From the NCBI GenBank assembly GCA_044221555.1, contig JBGAOY010000001.1:186001-250000 (forward strand): a stretch of 64,000 nt of DNA, read 5' to 3'. Source of the DNA: JAEUJM01 sp044221555. Its GTDB lineage: Bacteria; Actinomycetota; Acidimicrobiia; Acidimicrobiales; DATDAH01. This document shows positions 50,029-59,086 of the stretch, one piece after another (position 1 is the first letter of the stretch; every line of letters begins with the position of its first letter). The notes below the pieces were generated by a model that had not been told where the DNA came from, did no database searches, and saw nothing but the letters and a program-made list of their open reading frames with translations. The position numbers and the translations under genes were made by a program.

Positions 50029-50262
50029 TCACATCTCGATGAAGATGCACTCGCCGGGGCACTCCTCGGCGGACTCGATGGTGGCCTCTTCCTGGCCGGC
50101 GGGGACCACGGCGAGGCCCTCGGGGCCGCCCGGGTCGCTGAAGACCTTGTCGCCTTCCTTGACGTAGGCCAGGCCGTCGTCGAGGAGGGTGAAGACGTCG
50201 GGCGCGATTTCCTCACAGAGGCCATCGCCGGTGCACAGATCCTGATCGATCCAGACCTTCAT
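50029..50262 (-). CDS. Small ferredoxin, single [3Fe-4S]/[4Fe-4S] cluster
   Basis: A 77-residue acidic protein: MKVWIDQDLCTGDGLCEEIAP with Cys10 and Cys16, then C-P-G-E-C near the C terminus (Cys67 and Cys71). The C-x5-C ... C-P pattern is that of monocluster 3Fe-4S ferredoxins serving cytochrome P450s and other oxidoreductases. The tail EECPGECIFIEM is complete. It is divergent from the proteasome locus, with which it shares a 148-base regulatory region. Confidence 0.85.
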   Translation of the reverse strand: MKVWIDQDLCTGDGLCEEIAPDVFTLLDDGLAYVKEGDKVFSDPGGPEGLAVVPAGQEEATIESAEECPGECIFIEM

Positions 50263-50351
50263 TGGGGTAGTCCTCTCACGATGCCCGAACGGGGGCCGCC
50301 AGGCGGGGGTCGATACTCGTGGGCACCACTCTAGCCCGTCGCCCCAATAAA

Positions 50352-50375
50352 CACGGAAATCCCGTGGCAATTGCC
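50352..50375. promoter_or_regulatory. Palindromes in the ferredoxin-arc intergenic region
   Basis: CACGG-AAATC-CCGTG (50352-50366) and the overlapping palindrome GGCAATTGCC (50366-50375) lie in an AT-rich part of the divergent promoter region. They may bind a regulator of the ferredoxin gene, the proteasome operon or both. Confidence 0.45.
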
Positions 50376-50410
50376 TCGCCCGCCGTCGGCCGCGGTGCGG
50401 CCCGCGGGCC

Positions 50411-52243
50411 ATGCTCCGTCGCATCGGTCGACAGCCCGTGTATCGTCCGCGAAACGCGAGCGAGGAGGTGGTTGTCGTCAGCCAGGACCCCACAGAACGA
50501 CGGATCGCCACGCTCGAGGGTGAGCTCGAGGAGCTGCGGGCCGAGGCGCGCACCATGGAGGACGAGGTCGTCGCCCTGCGGCGACGGCTGCAGGAGGCGC
50601 CCAAGCGCGTCCGCACCCTGGAGGAGCGCCTGCTCGAGACCAAGGGCCAGCTCGCCCAGGCGGTGTCGCAGAACGAGAAGCTCACCTACACGCTGCGGGA
50701 GGCCCGAGAGCACATCGCCACCCTGCGCGAGGAGGTGGACAAGCTCACCCAGCCCCCGTCGGCCTACGGCACCTTGCTCGGCCGCAACGACGACGGCACC
50801 GTCGACGTGTTCTCCGGGGGTCGCAAGATGCGGGTGGCCCTGCACCCCGAGATCGGCGACACGGAGATCGAACGGGGCGCCGAGGTGGTGCTGAACGAGT
50901 CGCTCAACGTGGTCCTGGCCCGCAGCGGCGAGGTCACCGGCGAGGTCGTCACGCTGAAGGAGCTGTTGCCCGACCGCAAGCGCGCCCTCATCGCCGGCCG
51001 GGCCGACGAGGAGCGGGTGGCCGAGCTGGCCGACTCGCTGGTGGGCCAGAAGCTGCGCGCCGGCGACGCGGTGCTGATGGACTCACGGTCGGGCCTGCTG
51101 CTCGAGCGCCTGCCCCGCCCGGAGGTGGAGGAGCTGGTGCTCGAGGAGGTGCCCGACATGTCCTACGAGGACGTCGGCGGACTGGACGAGCAGATCGAGC
51201 AGATCACCGACGCGGTCGAGCTGCCCTTCGTCCACCAGAAGCTGTTCGCCGAGTACCAGCTGCCGGCGCCGAAGGGCATCCTGCTCTACGGGCCGCCCGG
51301 CTGCGGCAAGACCCTCATCGCCAAGGCGGTGGCGAACTCGCTGGCCAAGAAGGTGGCCGAGGTGAGCGGCGACTCCGAGGCCCGCAGCTACTTCCTCAAC
51401 ATCAAGGGCCCCGAGCTGCTGAACAAGTACGTGGGTGAGACCGAGCGCCAGATCCGCCTCGTGTTCCAGCGGGCCCGGGAGAAGTCCGAGGAGGGCTGGC
51501 CCGTCATCGTGTTCTTCGACGAGATGGACTCGCTGTTCCGCACCCGGGGCACGGGCATCAGCTCCGACATGGAGTCCACGATCGTCCCCCAGTTGCTGGC
51601 CGAGATCGACGGAGTCGAGACGCTGAAGAACGTCATCGTGATCGGGGCCTCCAACCGGGAGGACCTCATCGACCCCGCGATCCTCCGGCCGGGCCGGCTC
51701 GACGTGAAGATCAAGATCGAGCGCCCCGACGAGGCCGCGGCGGCGTCGATCTTCAGCCGCTACCTGGTGAGCGACCTGCCCCTCGACCCCGGCGAGGTGG
51801 AGTCGCTGGGCGGGGGCGACCCCGACAAGGCGGTGCAGGCCATGATCGAGGCCACGGTCGAGGAGATGTACCGCGACGACGAGCAGAACCGGTTCCTCGA
51901 GGTCACCTACCAGAACGGCGACAAGGAGGTCATGTACTTCAAGGACTTCTCGTCGGGCGCCATGATCGAGAACATCGTGCGCCGGGCCAAGAAGCGGGCC
52001 ATCAAGCGCTTCATCGGCGAGGGCGCCCGGGGCATCCGCACCGAGGACCTGATCGCCTCGATCCACCAGGAGTACAAGGAGCACGAGGACCTGCCCAACA
52101 CCACCAACCCCGACGACTGGGCCAAGATCTCGGGCAAGAAGGGTGAGCGCATCGTGTACGTGCGCACGCTCATCACCAAGGACGACGAGGACACCACCGG
52201 CGGCCGGGCCATCGAGCGCATGGCCACCGGTCAGTACCTCTAG
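50411..52243 (+). CDS. arc: Proteasome-associated AAA+ ATPase ARC/Mpa
   Basis: About 610 residues: an N-terminal coiled coil (about 25-110) that captures Pup, OB-fold domains (about 110-245), and an AAA+ domain with Walker A GPPGCGKT (about 294-301), Walker B VIVFFDEMDSLF, and the DPAILRPGRLDVKI arginine-finger segment. The last residues Q-Y-L give the penultimate tyrosine used to dock on the 20S core. The start is not certain: ATG 50411 (used) or GTG 50438/50468; a perfect AGGAGG at 50463-50468 is in an odd position relative to them. It heads the arc-dop-pup-prcB-prcA-pafA order. Confidence 0.93.
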   Translation: MLRRIGRQPVYRPRNASEEVVVVSQDPTERRIATLEGELEELRAEARTMEDEVVALRRRLQEAPKRVRTLEERLLETKGQLAQAVSQNEKLTYTLREAREHIATLREEVDKLTQPPSAYGTLLGRNDDGTVDVFSGGRKMRVALHPEIGDTEIERGAEVVLNESLNVVLARSGEVTGEVVTLKELLPDRKRALIAGRADEERVAELADSLVGQKLRAGDAVLMDSRSGLLLERLPRPEVEELVLEEVPDMSYEDVGGLDEQIEQITDAVELPFVHQKLFAEYQLPAPKGILLYGPPGCGKTLIAKAVANSLAKKVAEVSGDSEARSYFLNIKGPELLNKYVGETERQIRLVFQRAREKSEEGWPVIVFFDEMDSLFRTRGTGISSDMESTIVPQLLAEIDGVETLKNVIVIGASNREDLIDPAILRPGRLDVKIKIERPDEAAAASIFSRYLVSDLPLDPGEVESLGGGDPDKAVQAMIEATVEEMYRDDEQNRFLEVTYQNGDKEVMYFKDFSSGAMIENIVRRAKKRAIKRFIGEGARGIRTEDLIASIHQEYKEHEDLPNTTNPDDWAKISGKKGERIVYVRTLITKDDEDTTGGRAIERMATGQYL

Positions 52244-52263
52244 GTGATCGGTACCGGTCCCTG

Positions 52264-53784
52264 ATGGCGCTGCCCAAGATCATCGGCCTCGAGACCGAAT
52301 TCGGCATCGTCCTGCGGGGTGCGGGCGAGTCCAACCCCATCGCCGCCTCGTCCGTGCTCATCAACGCCTACATGGGCGAGTTGGCGCGCGCCGCCGACGC
52401 CGCCCACCCGGTGGCCAAGGTGGGCTGGGACTTCGAGGACGAGTCACCCGGCAACGACGCACGCGGCAGCGCCCCCGAGGGGGCCATGGCCCCCGAGGTC
52501 GAGACCCATCTCATCAACGCCGTGCTCACCAACGGCGCCCGCTACTACGTGGACCACGCCCATCCCGAGTTCTCCACCCCCGAGTGCGCCGATCCCCGCT
52601 CGATCGTGGTGTTCGACAAGGCCGGCGAGCAGATCCTGATCCGGTCGATGGCCGCCGCCGGGCGCCTGCTGCCCGAGGGCCAGGAGATCGTCGTCTACAA
52701 GAACAACTCGGACGGCAAGGGCAACTCCTACGGGTGCCACGAGAACTACCTGATGGCCCGCTCGGTGCCGTTCTCGCGCATCGTCACCCACGTCACGCCC
52801 CACTTCGTCACCCGTCAGATCTTCACCGGCGCGGGCAAGGTGGGTACGGAGGCGGCGGGGCTCTCGCGCCACAGCATCGGCTTCCAGCTCACCTCGCGGG
52901 CCGACTTCTTCGAGGAGGAGGTCGGCCTCGAGACCACGCTCAAGCGCCCCATCGTCAACACCCGCGACGAGCCCCACGCCGACGCGCAGAAGTACCGCCG
53001 CCTGCACGTCATCGTGGGCGACGCCAACCTCTCCGAGGTCTCGACCTTCCTGAAGGTGGGCACCACCGCCCTGGTGCTCAGCATGATCGAGGACGACTTC
53101 CTGCCACGCGAGTTCCGCTTCCTCTCACCTGTGGCCGCCATGCGCCGGGTGTCGTACGACACGGGCCTGCGCGAGCCGCTCGAGCTGGCCGACGGCACCA
53201 CGGTCACCGCCCTGGAGGTGCAGTGGGAGCTGCTCGACCGGGCCCGGAAGTACGCCGAGGTGGCCGGCCTCGAGTGCCTCGGCGCCGACACCGCGGTGGG
53301 CCAGGACGTCCTGGCCCGATGGGAGTCGGTGCTGACGCAGCTCGAGGCCGACCCGATGGTGCTGGCCGACCAGCTCGACTGGGTGGCCAAGTACCGCCTG
53401 CTCGAGGGCTACCGCGAGCGCCACGACCTCGACTGGGACGACGCCCGGCTCTCGGCCATGGACCTGCAGTACCACGACCTGCGCCCGGCCAAGGCCCTGT
53501 TCCCGCGCCTCGGCGTGGAGCGCATCAGCAGCGACGAGGAGGTGGCTGCCGCCATCGCCAGCCCGCCGCCCGACACCCGGGCCTACTTCCGGGGGCGCTG
53601 CCTCGACAAGTGGGGCGACGACATCGTGGCCGCGAACTGGGACTCGCTGGTGTTCGACGTGGGGGCCGAGACGCTGCGCCGGGTCCCGATGATGGAACCG
53701 ACGCGTGGAACCAAGGCCCATGTGGGTACGTTGGTGGAGCAATGCGCGACCGCCGCCGAGCTGTTGGAGCGACTGGGATCGTGA
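52264..53784 (+). CDS. dop: Dop, Pup deamidase/depupylase
   Basis: A 506-residue glutamine-synthetase-fold enzyme converting C-terminal Gln of Pup to Glu and also removing Pup from substrates. The N-terminal metal/ATP glutamates are in GLETEFG (Glu10, Glu12) and the catalytic Asp in YYVDHAHPEFSTPEC (Asp97). The characteristic Dop loop, absent in PafA, is present (about residues 42-80, GWDFEDESPGNDARG). Starts 20 bases after arc. Confidence 0.95.
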   Translation: MALPKIIGLETEFGIVLRGAGESNPIAASSVLINAYMGELARAADAAHPVAKVGWDFEDESPGNDARGSAPEGAMAPEVETHLINAVLTNGARYYVDHAHPEFSTPECADPRSIVVFDKAGEQILIRSMAAAGRLLPEGQEIVVYKNNSDGKGNSYGCHENYLMARSVPFSRIVTHVTPHFVTRQIFTGAGKVGTEAAGLSRHSIGFQLTSRADFFEEEVGLETTLKRPIVNTRDEPHADAQKYRRLHVIVGDANLSEVSTFLKVGTTALVLSMIEDDFLPREFRFLSPVAAMRRVSYDTGLREPLELADGTTVTALEVQWELLDRARKYAEVAGLECLGADTAVGQDVLARWESVLTQLEADPMVLADQLDWVAKYRLLEGYRERHDLDWDDARLSAMDLQYHDLRPAKALFPRLGVERISSDEEVAAAIASPPPDTRAYFRGRCLDKWGDDIVAANWDSLVFDVGAETLRRVPMMEPTRGTKAHVGTLVEQCATAAELLERLGS

Positions 53785-53812
53785 TCACCGGACACTGGGA
53801 CAGGAGCGACTG

Positions 53813-54007
53813 ATGGCCGAACGAGAGCAGAAGCGCCGGCCCGCCCCCGCCCGCGAGGAAGCCGACGTCGACGAGGCGCCCGCCACCTCGGAGACGGGGG
53901 AGAAGATCAAGGCCGAGCTCGACGACCTCCTCGACGAGATCGACGACGTGCTCGAGACCAACGCCGAGGACTTCGTGCGCAGCTACGTCCAGAAGGGCGG
54001 CCAGTAG
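53813..54007 (+). CDS. pup: Prokaryotic ubiquitin-like protein Pup
   Basis: 64 residues, disordered N-terminal half rich in Arg/Glu/Ala/Pro and a helical C-terminal half (GEKIKAELDDLLDEIDDVLETNAEDFVRSYVQKGGQ; about 29-64). It ends in Gly-Gly-Gln, so Dop must deamidate Gln64 before PafA can attach it to lysines. An AGGAG motif precedes the ATG at 53813 by a good distance. Confidence 0.95.
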   Translation: MAEREQKRRPAPAREEADVDEAPATSETGEKIKAELDDLLDEIDDVLETNAEDFVRSYVQKGGQ

Positions 54008-54073
54008 CACCTCCCGGCGGGTGAGCTGATCCCACGCCGGCTCGTCCACGCAGGAGCGCCCGACCGAGGCGCC

Positions 54074-54130
54074 CTCGGAGGCGGGGGGCGACGACGGAAG
54101 CGGCCGGACGAGCAGCGGGTAGCCTCCGAG
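54074..54130 (+). promoter_or_regulatory. Inverted repeat immediately upstream of prcB
   Basis: CTCGGAGGC (54074-54082) and GCCTCCGAG (54122-54130) are perfect complements separated by 39 bases; the right arm ends two bases before the prcB GTG at 54133. It could modulate translation of the proteolytic subunit. The pup-prcB gap (125 bases) has no other supported feature. Confidence 0.4.
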
Positions 54131-54132
54131 CC

Positions 54133-55002
54133 GTGACGCTTCCGCACTTCCCGGTCGGGGACGATCCCGGCCCCAGTTTCCTGCACCTGCTGCGCGCCCA
54201 GGGTCTCCAGCCCGACTTCGCCTCGGGCGACGCCAACGCCGACCGCCTGACGTTCAGCCACGGCACCACCGTCGTGGCCGTGCGGTTCGCGGACGGTGTG
54301 GTGATGGCCGGCGATCGCCGGGCCACGTCCGGCAACCTGATCAGCCACCGCCACATGGACAAGGTGTTCCCCGCCGACCGCCACTCGGGGGTCGCCATCG
54401 CCGGCGCGGCCGGGCCGGCCATCGAGATGGTCAAGCTCTTCCAGCTGCAGCTCGAGCACTACGAGAAGGTCGAGGGCACGATGATCAGCCTCGACGGCAA
54501 GGCCAACCAGCTCTCGCAGATGGTCCGGGGCCACCTGCCCGCCGCCATGCAGGGCTTCGCGGTCGTGCCCCTCTTCGCGGGGTACGACCTCGCCGTCGGC
54601 GAGGGTCGGCTGTTCGAGTACGACGTCACCGGCGGGCGATACGAGGAGAGCGAGTACGCGGCCACGGGTTCCGGCAGCCTGCACGCCGGGGCGGTCGTCA
54701 AGATCGGCTACCGCCCAGGGATGACCCGCGAAGCGGTGATCGATCTCGTGATCTCGGCGCTGTTCGAGGCGGCCGACGAGGATTCGGCCACCGGCGGGCC
54801 CGACCTGGTCCGGGCCATCTACCCCAGCGTGGCCACCATCACCGCGGCGGGGTTCGAAGCCGTCGACGAGGCCGAGATCGCGGAGCGGTTCCGCGGCCTG
54901 GTGGAGCTGCTCACCGACACCCGGGGCCCGATCGCCCCCGTCGCCCCCGCGGCCGACGCCAAGCCCGCCAAGAAGACCTCCGGGAAGGAGGCCTCGTCAT
55001 GA
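54133..55002 (+). CDS. prcB: Proteasome beta subunit
   Basis: A 289-residue N-terminal-nucleophile hydrolase precursor. The propeptide of 44 residues ends SHG and cleavage would release Thr45 in TTVVAVRFADGVVMAGDRRAT. Conserved Asp and Lys of the active site follow (GDRRAT; HMDKVFP). The C terminus has an Ala/Lys-rich extension. GTG start; the stop overlaps prcA by four bases, so subunits are made in equal amounts. Confidence 0.96.
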   Translation: MTLPHFPVGDDPGPSFLHLLRAQGLQPDFASGDANADRLTFSHGTTVVAVRFADGVVMAGDRRATSGNLISHRHMDKVFPADRHSGVAIAGAAGPAIEMVKLFQLQLEHYEKVEGTMISLDGKANQLSQMVRGHLPAAMQGFAVVPLFAGYDLAVGEGRLFEYDVTGGRYEESEYAATGSGSLHAGAVVKIGYRPGMTREAVIDLVISALFEAADEDSATGGPDLVRAIYPSVATITAAGFEAVDEAEIAERFRGLVELLTDTRGPIAPVAPAADAKPAKKTSGKEASS

Positions 55003-55676
55003 GCATGCCCTTCTACGTGGCACCCGAGCAGGTGATGAAGGACCGGGCCGACTACGCCCGCAAGGGCATCGCCCGAGGTCGCAGCCTGGCCGCGGTGGTC
55101 TACGACGACGGCATCCTCATCTGCGCCGAGAACCCGTCGAACACGCTGCGCAAGACCAGCGAGATCTACGACCGCATCGGCTTCGCCGGTGTGGGCAAGT
55201 ACAACGAGTTCGACTCGCTGCGCATCGCGGGGGTGCGCCACGCCGACCTGAAGGGCTACTCGTTCAGCCGCGCCGACGTCAGTGCCCGCAGCCTCGCCAA
55301 CCAGTACGCGCAGATCCTGGGGCAGATCTTCACCAACGAGATGAAGCCGATGGAGGTGGAGATCCTGGTGGCCGAGGTGGGCACCGACGTGGAGGGCGAC
55401 CGCCTGTTCCACATCCTCTACGACGGCACCGTGGTCGACGAGTCCGACTTCACCGTGCTCGGTGGCGAGGCCGACGCCATCGCCACGCGCCTCGGCGAGG
55501 CCTGGGGCGAGGGCCTCACCCTGGCCGACGCGCTCAAGGCCGCCACCAAGGCCATCGGCGGCCCCGACCGCACCCTGGTGGCCGACGACCTCGAGGTCGC
55601 GGTGCTGGCCCGCAGCAACGGCCGGCGGGCCTTCCGCCGCATCGAGGGCGCGGAGCTGGCCGAGCTCCTGGGCTGA
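54999..55676 (+). CDS. prcA: Proteasome alpha subunit
   Basis: A 225-residue alpha subunit forming the outer rings and gate of the 20S core. It starts FYVAPEQVMKDRADYARKGIARGRSLAAVVYDDGILICAEN (about 5-45), the actinobacterial alpha N-terminal helix. It lacks the catalytic threonine, as expected. The C-terminal tail is short. Confidence 0.95.
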   Translation: MSMPFYVAPEQVMKDRADYARKGIARGRSLAAVVYDDGILICAENPSNTLRKTSEIYDRIGFAGVGKYNEFDSLRIAGVRHADLKGYSFSRADVSARSLANQYAQILGQIFTNEMKPMEVEILVAEVGTDVEGDRLFHILYDGTVVDESDFTVLGGEADAIATRLGEAWGEGLTLADALKAATKAIGGPDRTLVADDLEVAVLARSNGRRAFRRIEGAELAELLG

Positions 55677-55751
55677 CCGGCCCGGCCGTCGCCGCCCGAT
55701 CACCAGGCCCTTCGCCCCTGCGAACCGGCGGGGCGTGTGTAGGTTGACGCC

Positions 55752-57110
55752 ATGGACCGCCGGATCTTCGGGCTGGAGAACGAATACGGCGTGACGTGCA
55801 CCCTTCGCGGCCAGCGGCGGCTCAGCCCCGACGAGGTCGCCCGCTACCTGTTCCGACGGGTCGTGTCGTGGGGGCGCAGCAGCAACGTGTTCCTCGCCAA
55901 CGGCGCCCGGCTCTATCTCGACGTCGGCTCGCACCCCGAGTACGCCACCCCCGAGTGCGACTCGATCCACGACCTCGTGGTGCACGACAAGGCCGGCGAG
56001 CGCATCCTCGAGCAACTGCTGGCCAGCGCCGAGCAGCGCCTGCGCGAGGAGGGCATCCGCGGTGTCATCTACCTGTTCAAGAACAACACCGACTCGGCGG
56101 GCAACTCCTACGGGTGCCATGAGAACTACCTCACCAGCCGCCAGGACGACTTCAGCCACTACGTCGAGGTGCTCATCCCGTTCTTCGTGAGCCGCCAGAT
56201 CTTCGCCGGTGCCGGCAAGGTGCTGCAGACGGCGAGAGGCGCGATGTTCTGCATCAGCCAGCGGGCCGAGCACATCTGGGAGGGGGTCTCGAGCGCCACC
56301 ACGCGTTCGCGCCCGATCATCAACACCCGCGACGAACCCCACGCCGACGCCGAGCGCTACCGGCGGCTCCACGTGATCGTGGGCGACTCGAACATGAGCG
56401 AGTACGCCAACTTCGTGAAGATCGGCACCACCAGCATCCTGCTGCGGATGCTCGAGGACCGCATGGTGACGTTCCGGGACATGACCCTCGAGAACCCCAT
56501 CCGCGCCATCCGCGAGATCAGCCACGACATGACCTGCACCCGCCGGGTGCGCCTGGCCAACGGCCGGGAGGCCAGCGCCTTCGAGATCCAGTCCGAGTAC
56601 CTCACCCGGGCGCTCCGCTACGCCGACACCAAGGGCCTCAACCCCCTCGAGCAGCAGGCCCTCGACATGTGGGAGCACTGCCTCACCGGCATCGAGAAGG
56701 ATCCGCTCTCGCTCGACCGCGAGTGCGACTGGGTCATCAAGCACAACCTGATCGAGGCGTACCGCGACCGGCACGGCCTGGCCCTCACCGATCCCAAGGT
56801 GGCGCTGATGGACCTGCAGTACCACGACGTCAACCGCGAACGGGGCCTGTTCTACCGGATGCAGCGGCGCGGCCTGGTCGACCGCCTGTGCACCGACGAG
56901 GAGATCGACCTGGCCGTCGACCAGCCTCCTCAGACCACCCGGGCCCGGTTGCGGGGCGAGTTCATCCGCAAGGCCAAGGAGCGCAAGCGCGACTACACCG
57001 TCGACTGGGTGCACCTGAAGCTCAACGACCAGGCGCAACGCACGGTGTTGTGCAAGGACCCCTTCAAGTCGCGTGACGAGCGCGTCGAGAAGCTCATCGC
57101 CTCGCTCTGA
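55752..57110 (+). CDS. pafA: PafA, Pup--protein ligase
   Basis: A 452-residue ligase attaching Pup-Glu to substrate lysines through a phosphorylated intermediate; homologous to Dop but without the Dop loop. FGLENEYGV gives Glu9 and Glu11, and the catalytic Asp57 is in YLDVGSHPEYATPEC. NNTDSAGNSYGCHENYL and PIINTRDEPHADAERYRRLHVIVGD are conserved with Dop. ATG at 55752, 75 bases after prcA. Confidence 0.96.
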   Translation: MDRRIFGLENEYGVTCTLRGQRRLSPDEVARYLFRRVVSWGRSSNVFLANGARLYLDVGSHPEYATPECDSIHDLVVHDKAGERILEQLLASAEQRLREEGIRGVIYLFKNNTDSAGNSYGCHENYLTSRQDDFSHYVEVLIPFFVSRQIFAGAGKVLQTARGAMFCISQRAEHIWEGVSSATTRSRPIINTRDEPHADAERYRRLHVIVGDSNMSEYANFVKIGTTSILLRMLEDRMVTFRDMTLENPIRAIREISHDMTCTRRVRLANGREASAFEIQSEYLTRALRYADTKGLNPLEQQALDMWEHCLTGIEKDPLSLDRECDWVIKHNLIEAYRDRHGLALTDPKVALMDLQYHDVNRERGLFYRMQRRGLVDRLCTDEEIDLAVDQPPQTTRARLRGEFIRKAKERKRDYTVDWVHLKLNDQAQRTVLCKDPFKSRDERVEKLIASL

Positions 57111-57116
57111 TCGACG

Positions 57117-58151
57117 ATGCCCTCCTTCCGCAGCGGCCGGGTGGCCGAGATCCTCTCCGAGCGCGAGGGCCTGCAGCGGGTGCTCGTCGACCTCGAGCCC
57201 GATCCCGAGGTGCCCGACGACGACGGCCCGGCCCGGGCCTACGTCCTGACCGGCCTCATCGGTGAGGTGGCGCTGGGCGACGACGTGGTGTGCAACACCA
57301 CCGCGGTCGAGTGGGGCCTCGGCACCGGGGGGTGGCACGTGGTGCACTGGAACCTCTCCCGGCGCTCGTGGCGGCAGCGGGGTCCCGGCCACATCATGAA
57401 GCTCCGTTACACCAGCCTCCAGGCCGACACCGGGTCGGCCGAGGAGCACCTCGACGACCTGCCGATCGACCTCGGTGGCCTGCCGGTGGTGGCCTGCAGC
57501 GTGCACAGCCAGGTGCCCTGCGTGGCGGTCGCGCTCAAGCAGGCCGATCCGTCGGCCCGGCTGGTCTACGTGATGACCGACGGCGCCTCTCTGCCGCTGG
57601 TGTTCAGCGACCTCGTCGCCGCCATGACCGAGTGCGGCCTGCTCGACGGCACGGTCACGGCAGGTCACGCCTTCGGTGGCCAGCTCGAGGCGGTCAACGT
57701 GCCCTCCGCCCTCGCCCTGGCGCGACACCAGCTCCACGCCGACGCGGTCGTCGTGGCCATGGGGCCGGGGGTGGTGGGCACCGATACCACCCTGGGGACC
57801 ACCGCGCTCGAAGTGGCCCACGTCCTCGACACCACCGCGGCACTGGGCGGCCGGCCGGTGATGGCACTGCGGGTGTCCGAGGGCGACCAGCGTGAGCGCC
57901 ACCGTGGCGTCAGCCACCACAGCCGGACGGTGCTCGACCTCGTGCATGCCGAGGTGGTGGTGGCCGCCCACCCCCTGCTGGGAGCCCGGGGACGGGTCGA
58001 GGCGATCACGGTCGACACCGTGGACACCCCGGCGCTGCTGGCCGCCCGCGGGCTGCACGTCACCACGATGGGGAGGGGGCCCGACGAGGATCGGGCGTTC
58101 TTCCTCGCCGCCGGCGATGCCGGCACGCTGGCCGCTCAGCTCATCCGGTGA
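57117..58151 (+). CDS. DUF3866 family protein
   Basis: A 344-residue protein starting MPSFRSGRVAEILSEREGLQRV, containing an LTGLIGEVALGDDVVCNTTAVEWGLGTGGWHVV segment, HIMKLRYTSLQADTGSAEE, and VPCVAVALKQADPSARLVYVMTDGASLPLVFSDLV. This is DUF3866, found next to the proteasome genes in several actinobacteria; role unknown. It begins 6 bases after pafA and its stop overlaps the start of pafB, so it is embedded in the locus. Confidence 0.82.
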   Translation: MPSFRSGRVAEILSEREGLQRVLVDLEPDPEVPDDDGPARAYVLTGLIGEVALGDDVVCNTTAVEWGLGTGGWHVVHWNLSRRSWRQRGPGHIMKLRYTSLQADTGSAEEHLDDLPIDLGGLPVVACSVHSQVPCVAVALKQADPSARLVYVMTDGASLPLVFSDLVAAMTECGLLDGTVTAGHAFGGQLEAVNVPSALALARHQLHADAVVVAMGPGVVGTDTTLGTTALEVAHVLDTTAALGGRPVMALRVSEGDQRERHRGVSHHSRTVLDLVHAEVVVAAHPLLGARGRVEAITVDTVDTPALLAARGLHVTTMGRGPDEDRAFFLAAGDAGTLAAQLIR

Positions 58152-59086
58152 TGGACAAGCTCGAACGCCTGCTCAACCTGATCGCGGCCCTGCTCGAGAC
58201 GCCCCGTGCCCTGAGCGCCGACGAGATCCACGAACGGGTCCCGGGCTACGCCGACGAGCTCGGGCCCACGTTCCGCCGGGCGTTCGAGCGGGACAAGGAC
58301 GACCTGCGGGAGATGGGCATACCGCTGCGGCTCGAGACCGTCCCCGGCAGCGACCCGCCGGTGACCGGCTACCGCATCCTCCGCTCCGAGTACTACCTGC
58401 ACGACCCCGGGCTCGATCCCGACGAGTTGGCCGCGCTCAACCTCGCGGCGGCCGCCGTGCGGGTGGACGGGGCGCACGGCCTCGGCGGCCTGTGGAAGCT
58501 CGGCGGGGTGCCGCTGACCGGCGAGGAGGACGCGGTCACCCCGCTCGGCGAGCTGCCCACGGACCCCAACCTCGTCGTCGCCTTCCAGGCCGTCGCCGAA
58601 CGGCGACAGCTGACCTTCGGCTACCGCGGCGAGCAACGAGCGGTGGACCCCCACCGGCTCGACTTCCAGCTGGGGCGCTGGTACCTGAGCGGCCACGACC
58701 ACCTGCGGGGCAGCGACCGCAACTTCCGGCTGGACCGGATCGAGGGCCCGGTCGAGGCGGGTCCCGCCGGGGCCTTCGACCGTCCCTCCGGGAGCGCTCC
58801 CGGCCTCGAGCTGGCCGCCTGGCAGCTCGGCGAGGGTGAGCCCGTGGTCGCCGAGCTCCTGGTCGACGCCGACCAGGCCGCCCTTGCCCGTCACGAGCTC
58901 GGGGACGGCGCGGTGGTGGACGAGCGGGCCGACGGCTCGGTGGTGTTCTCGGTGCCGGTCACCAACCGTGCCGGCTTCCGCTCGCTGGTGCTCGGCTTCC
59001 TCGACCACGCCGAGGTGCTCGGCCCCCCGGAGCTGCGCGACGACATGGTGGCGTGGTTGGCCGCACTGGCGCAGGGCCGGGCATGA
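58148..59086 (+). CDS. pafB: PafB-like WYL-domain transcriptional regulator
   Basis: A 312-residue regulator: N-terminal winged helix-turn-helix (KLERLLNLIAALLETPRALSADEIHERV; about 4-31), then a WYL domain (RRQLTFGYRGEQRAVDPHRLDFQLGRWYLSGHD, about 156-188) and a WCX-like C-terminal domain. PafBC in mycobacteria activates DNA-damage genes independently of LexA. Start is GTG 58148 or ATG 58151. Overlap with pafC is 4 bases. Confidence 0.88.
   Translation: MMDKLERLLNLIAALLETPRALSADEIHERVPGYADELGPTFRRAFERDKDDLREMGIPLRLETVPGSDPPVTGYRILRSEYYLHDPGLDPDELAALNLAAAAVRVDGAHGLGGLWKLGGVPLTGEEDAVTPLGELPTDPNLVVAFQAVAERRQLTFGYRGEQRAVDPHRLDFQLGRWYLSGHDHLRGSDRNFRLDRIEGPVEAGPAGAFDRPSGSAPGLELAAWQLGEGEPVVAELLVDADQAALARHELGDGAVVDERADGSVVFSVPVTNRAGFRSLVLGFLDHAEVLGPPELRDDMVAWLAALAQGRA

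Noticed and set aside
54819..58058. Very long minus-strand open frame (over 1000 codons) across prcA-pafA-DUF3866
   Set aside because: It is antisense to three well-supported proteasome-locus genes and has a His/Val/Gly/Arg-rich composition typical of shadow frames in high-GC DNA.
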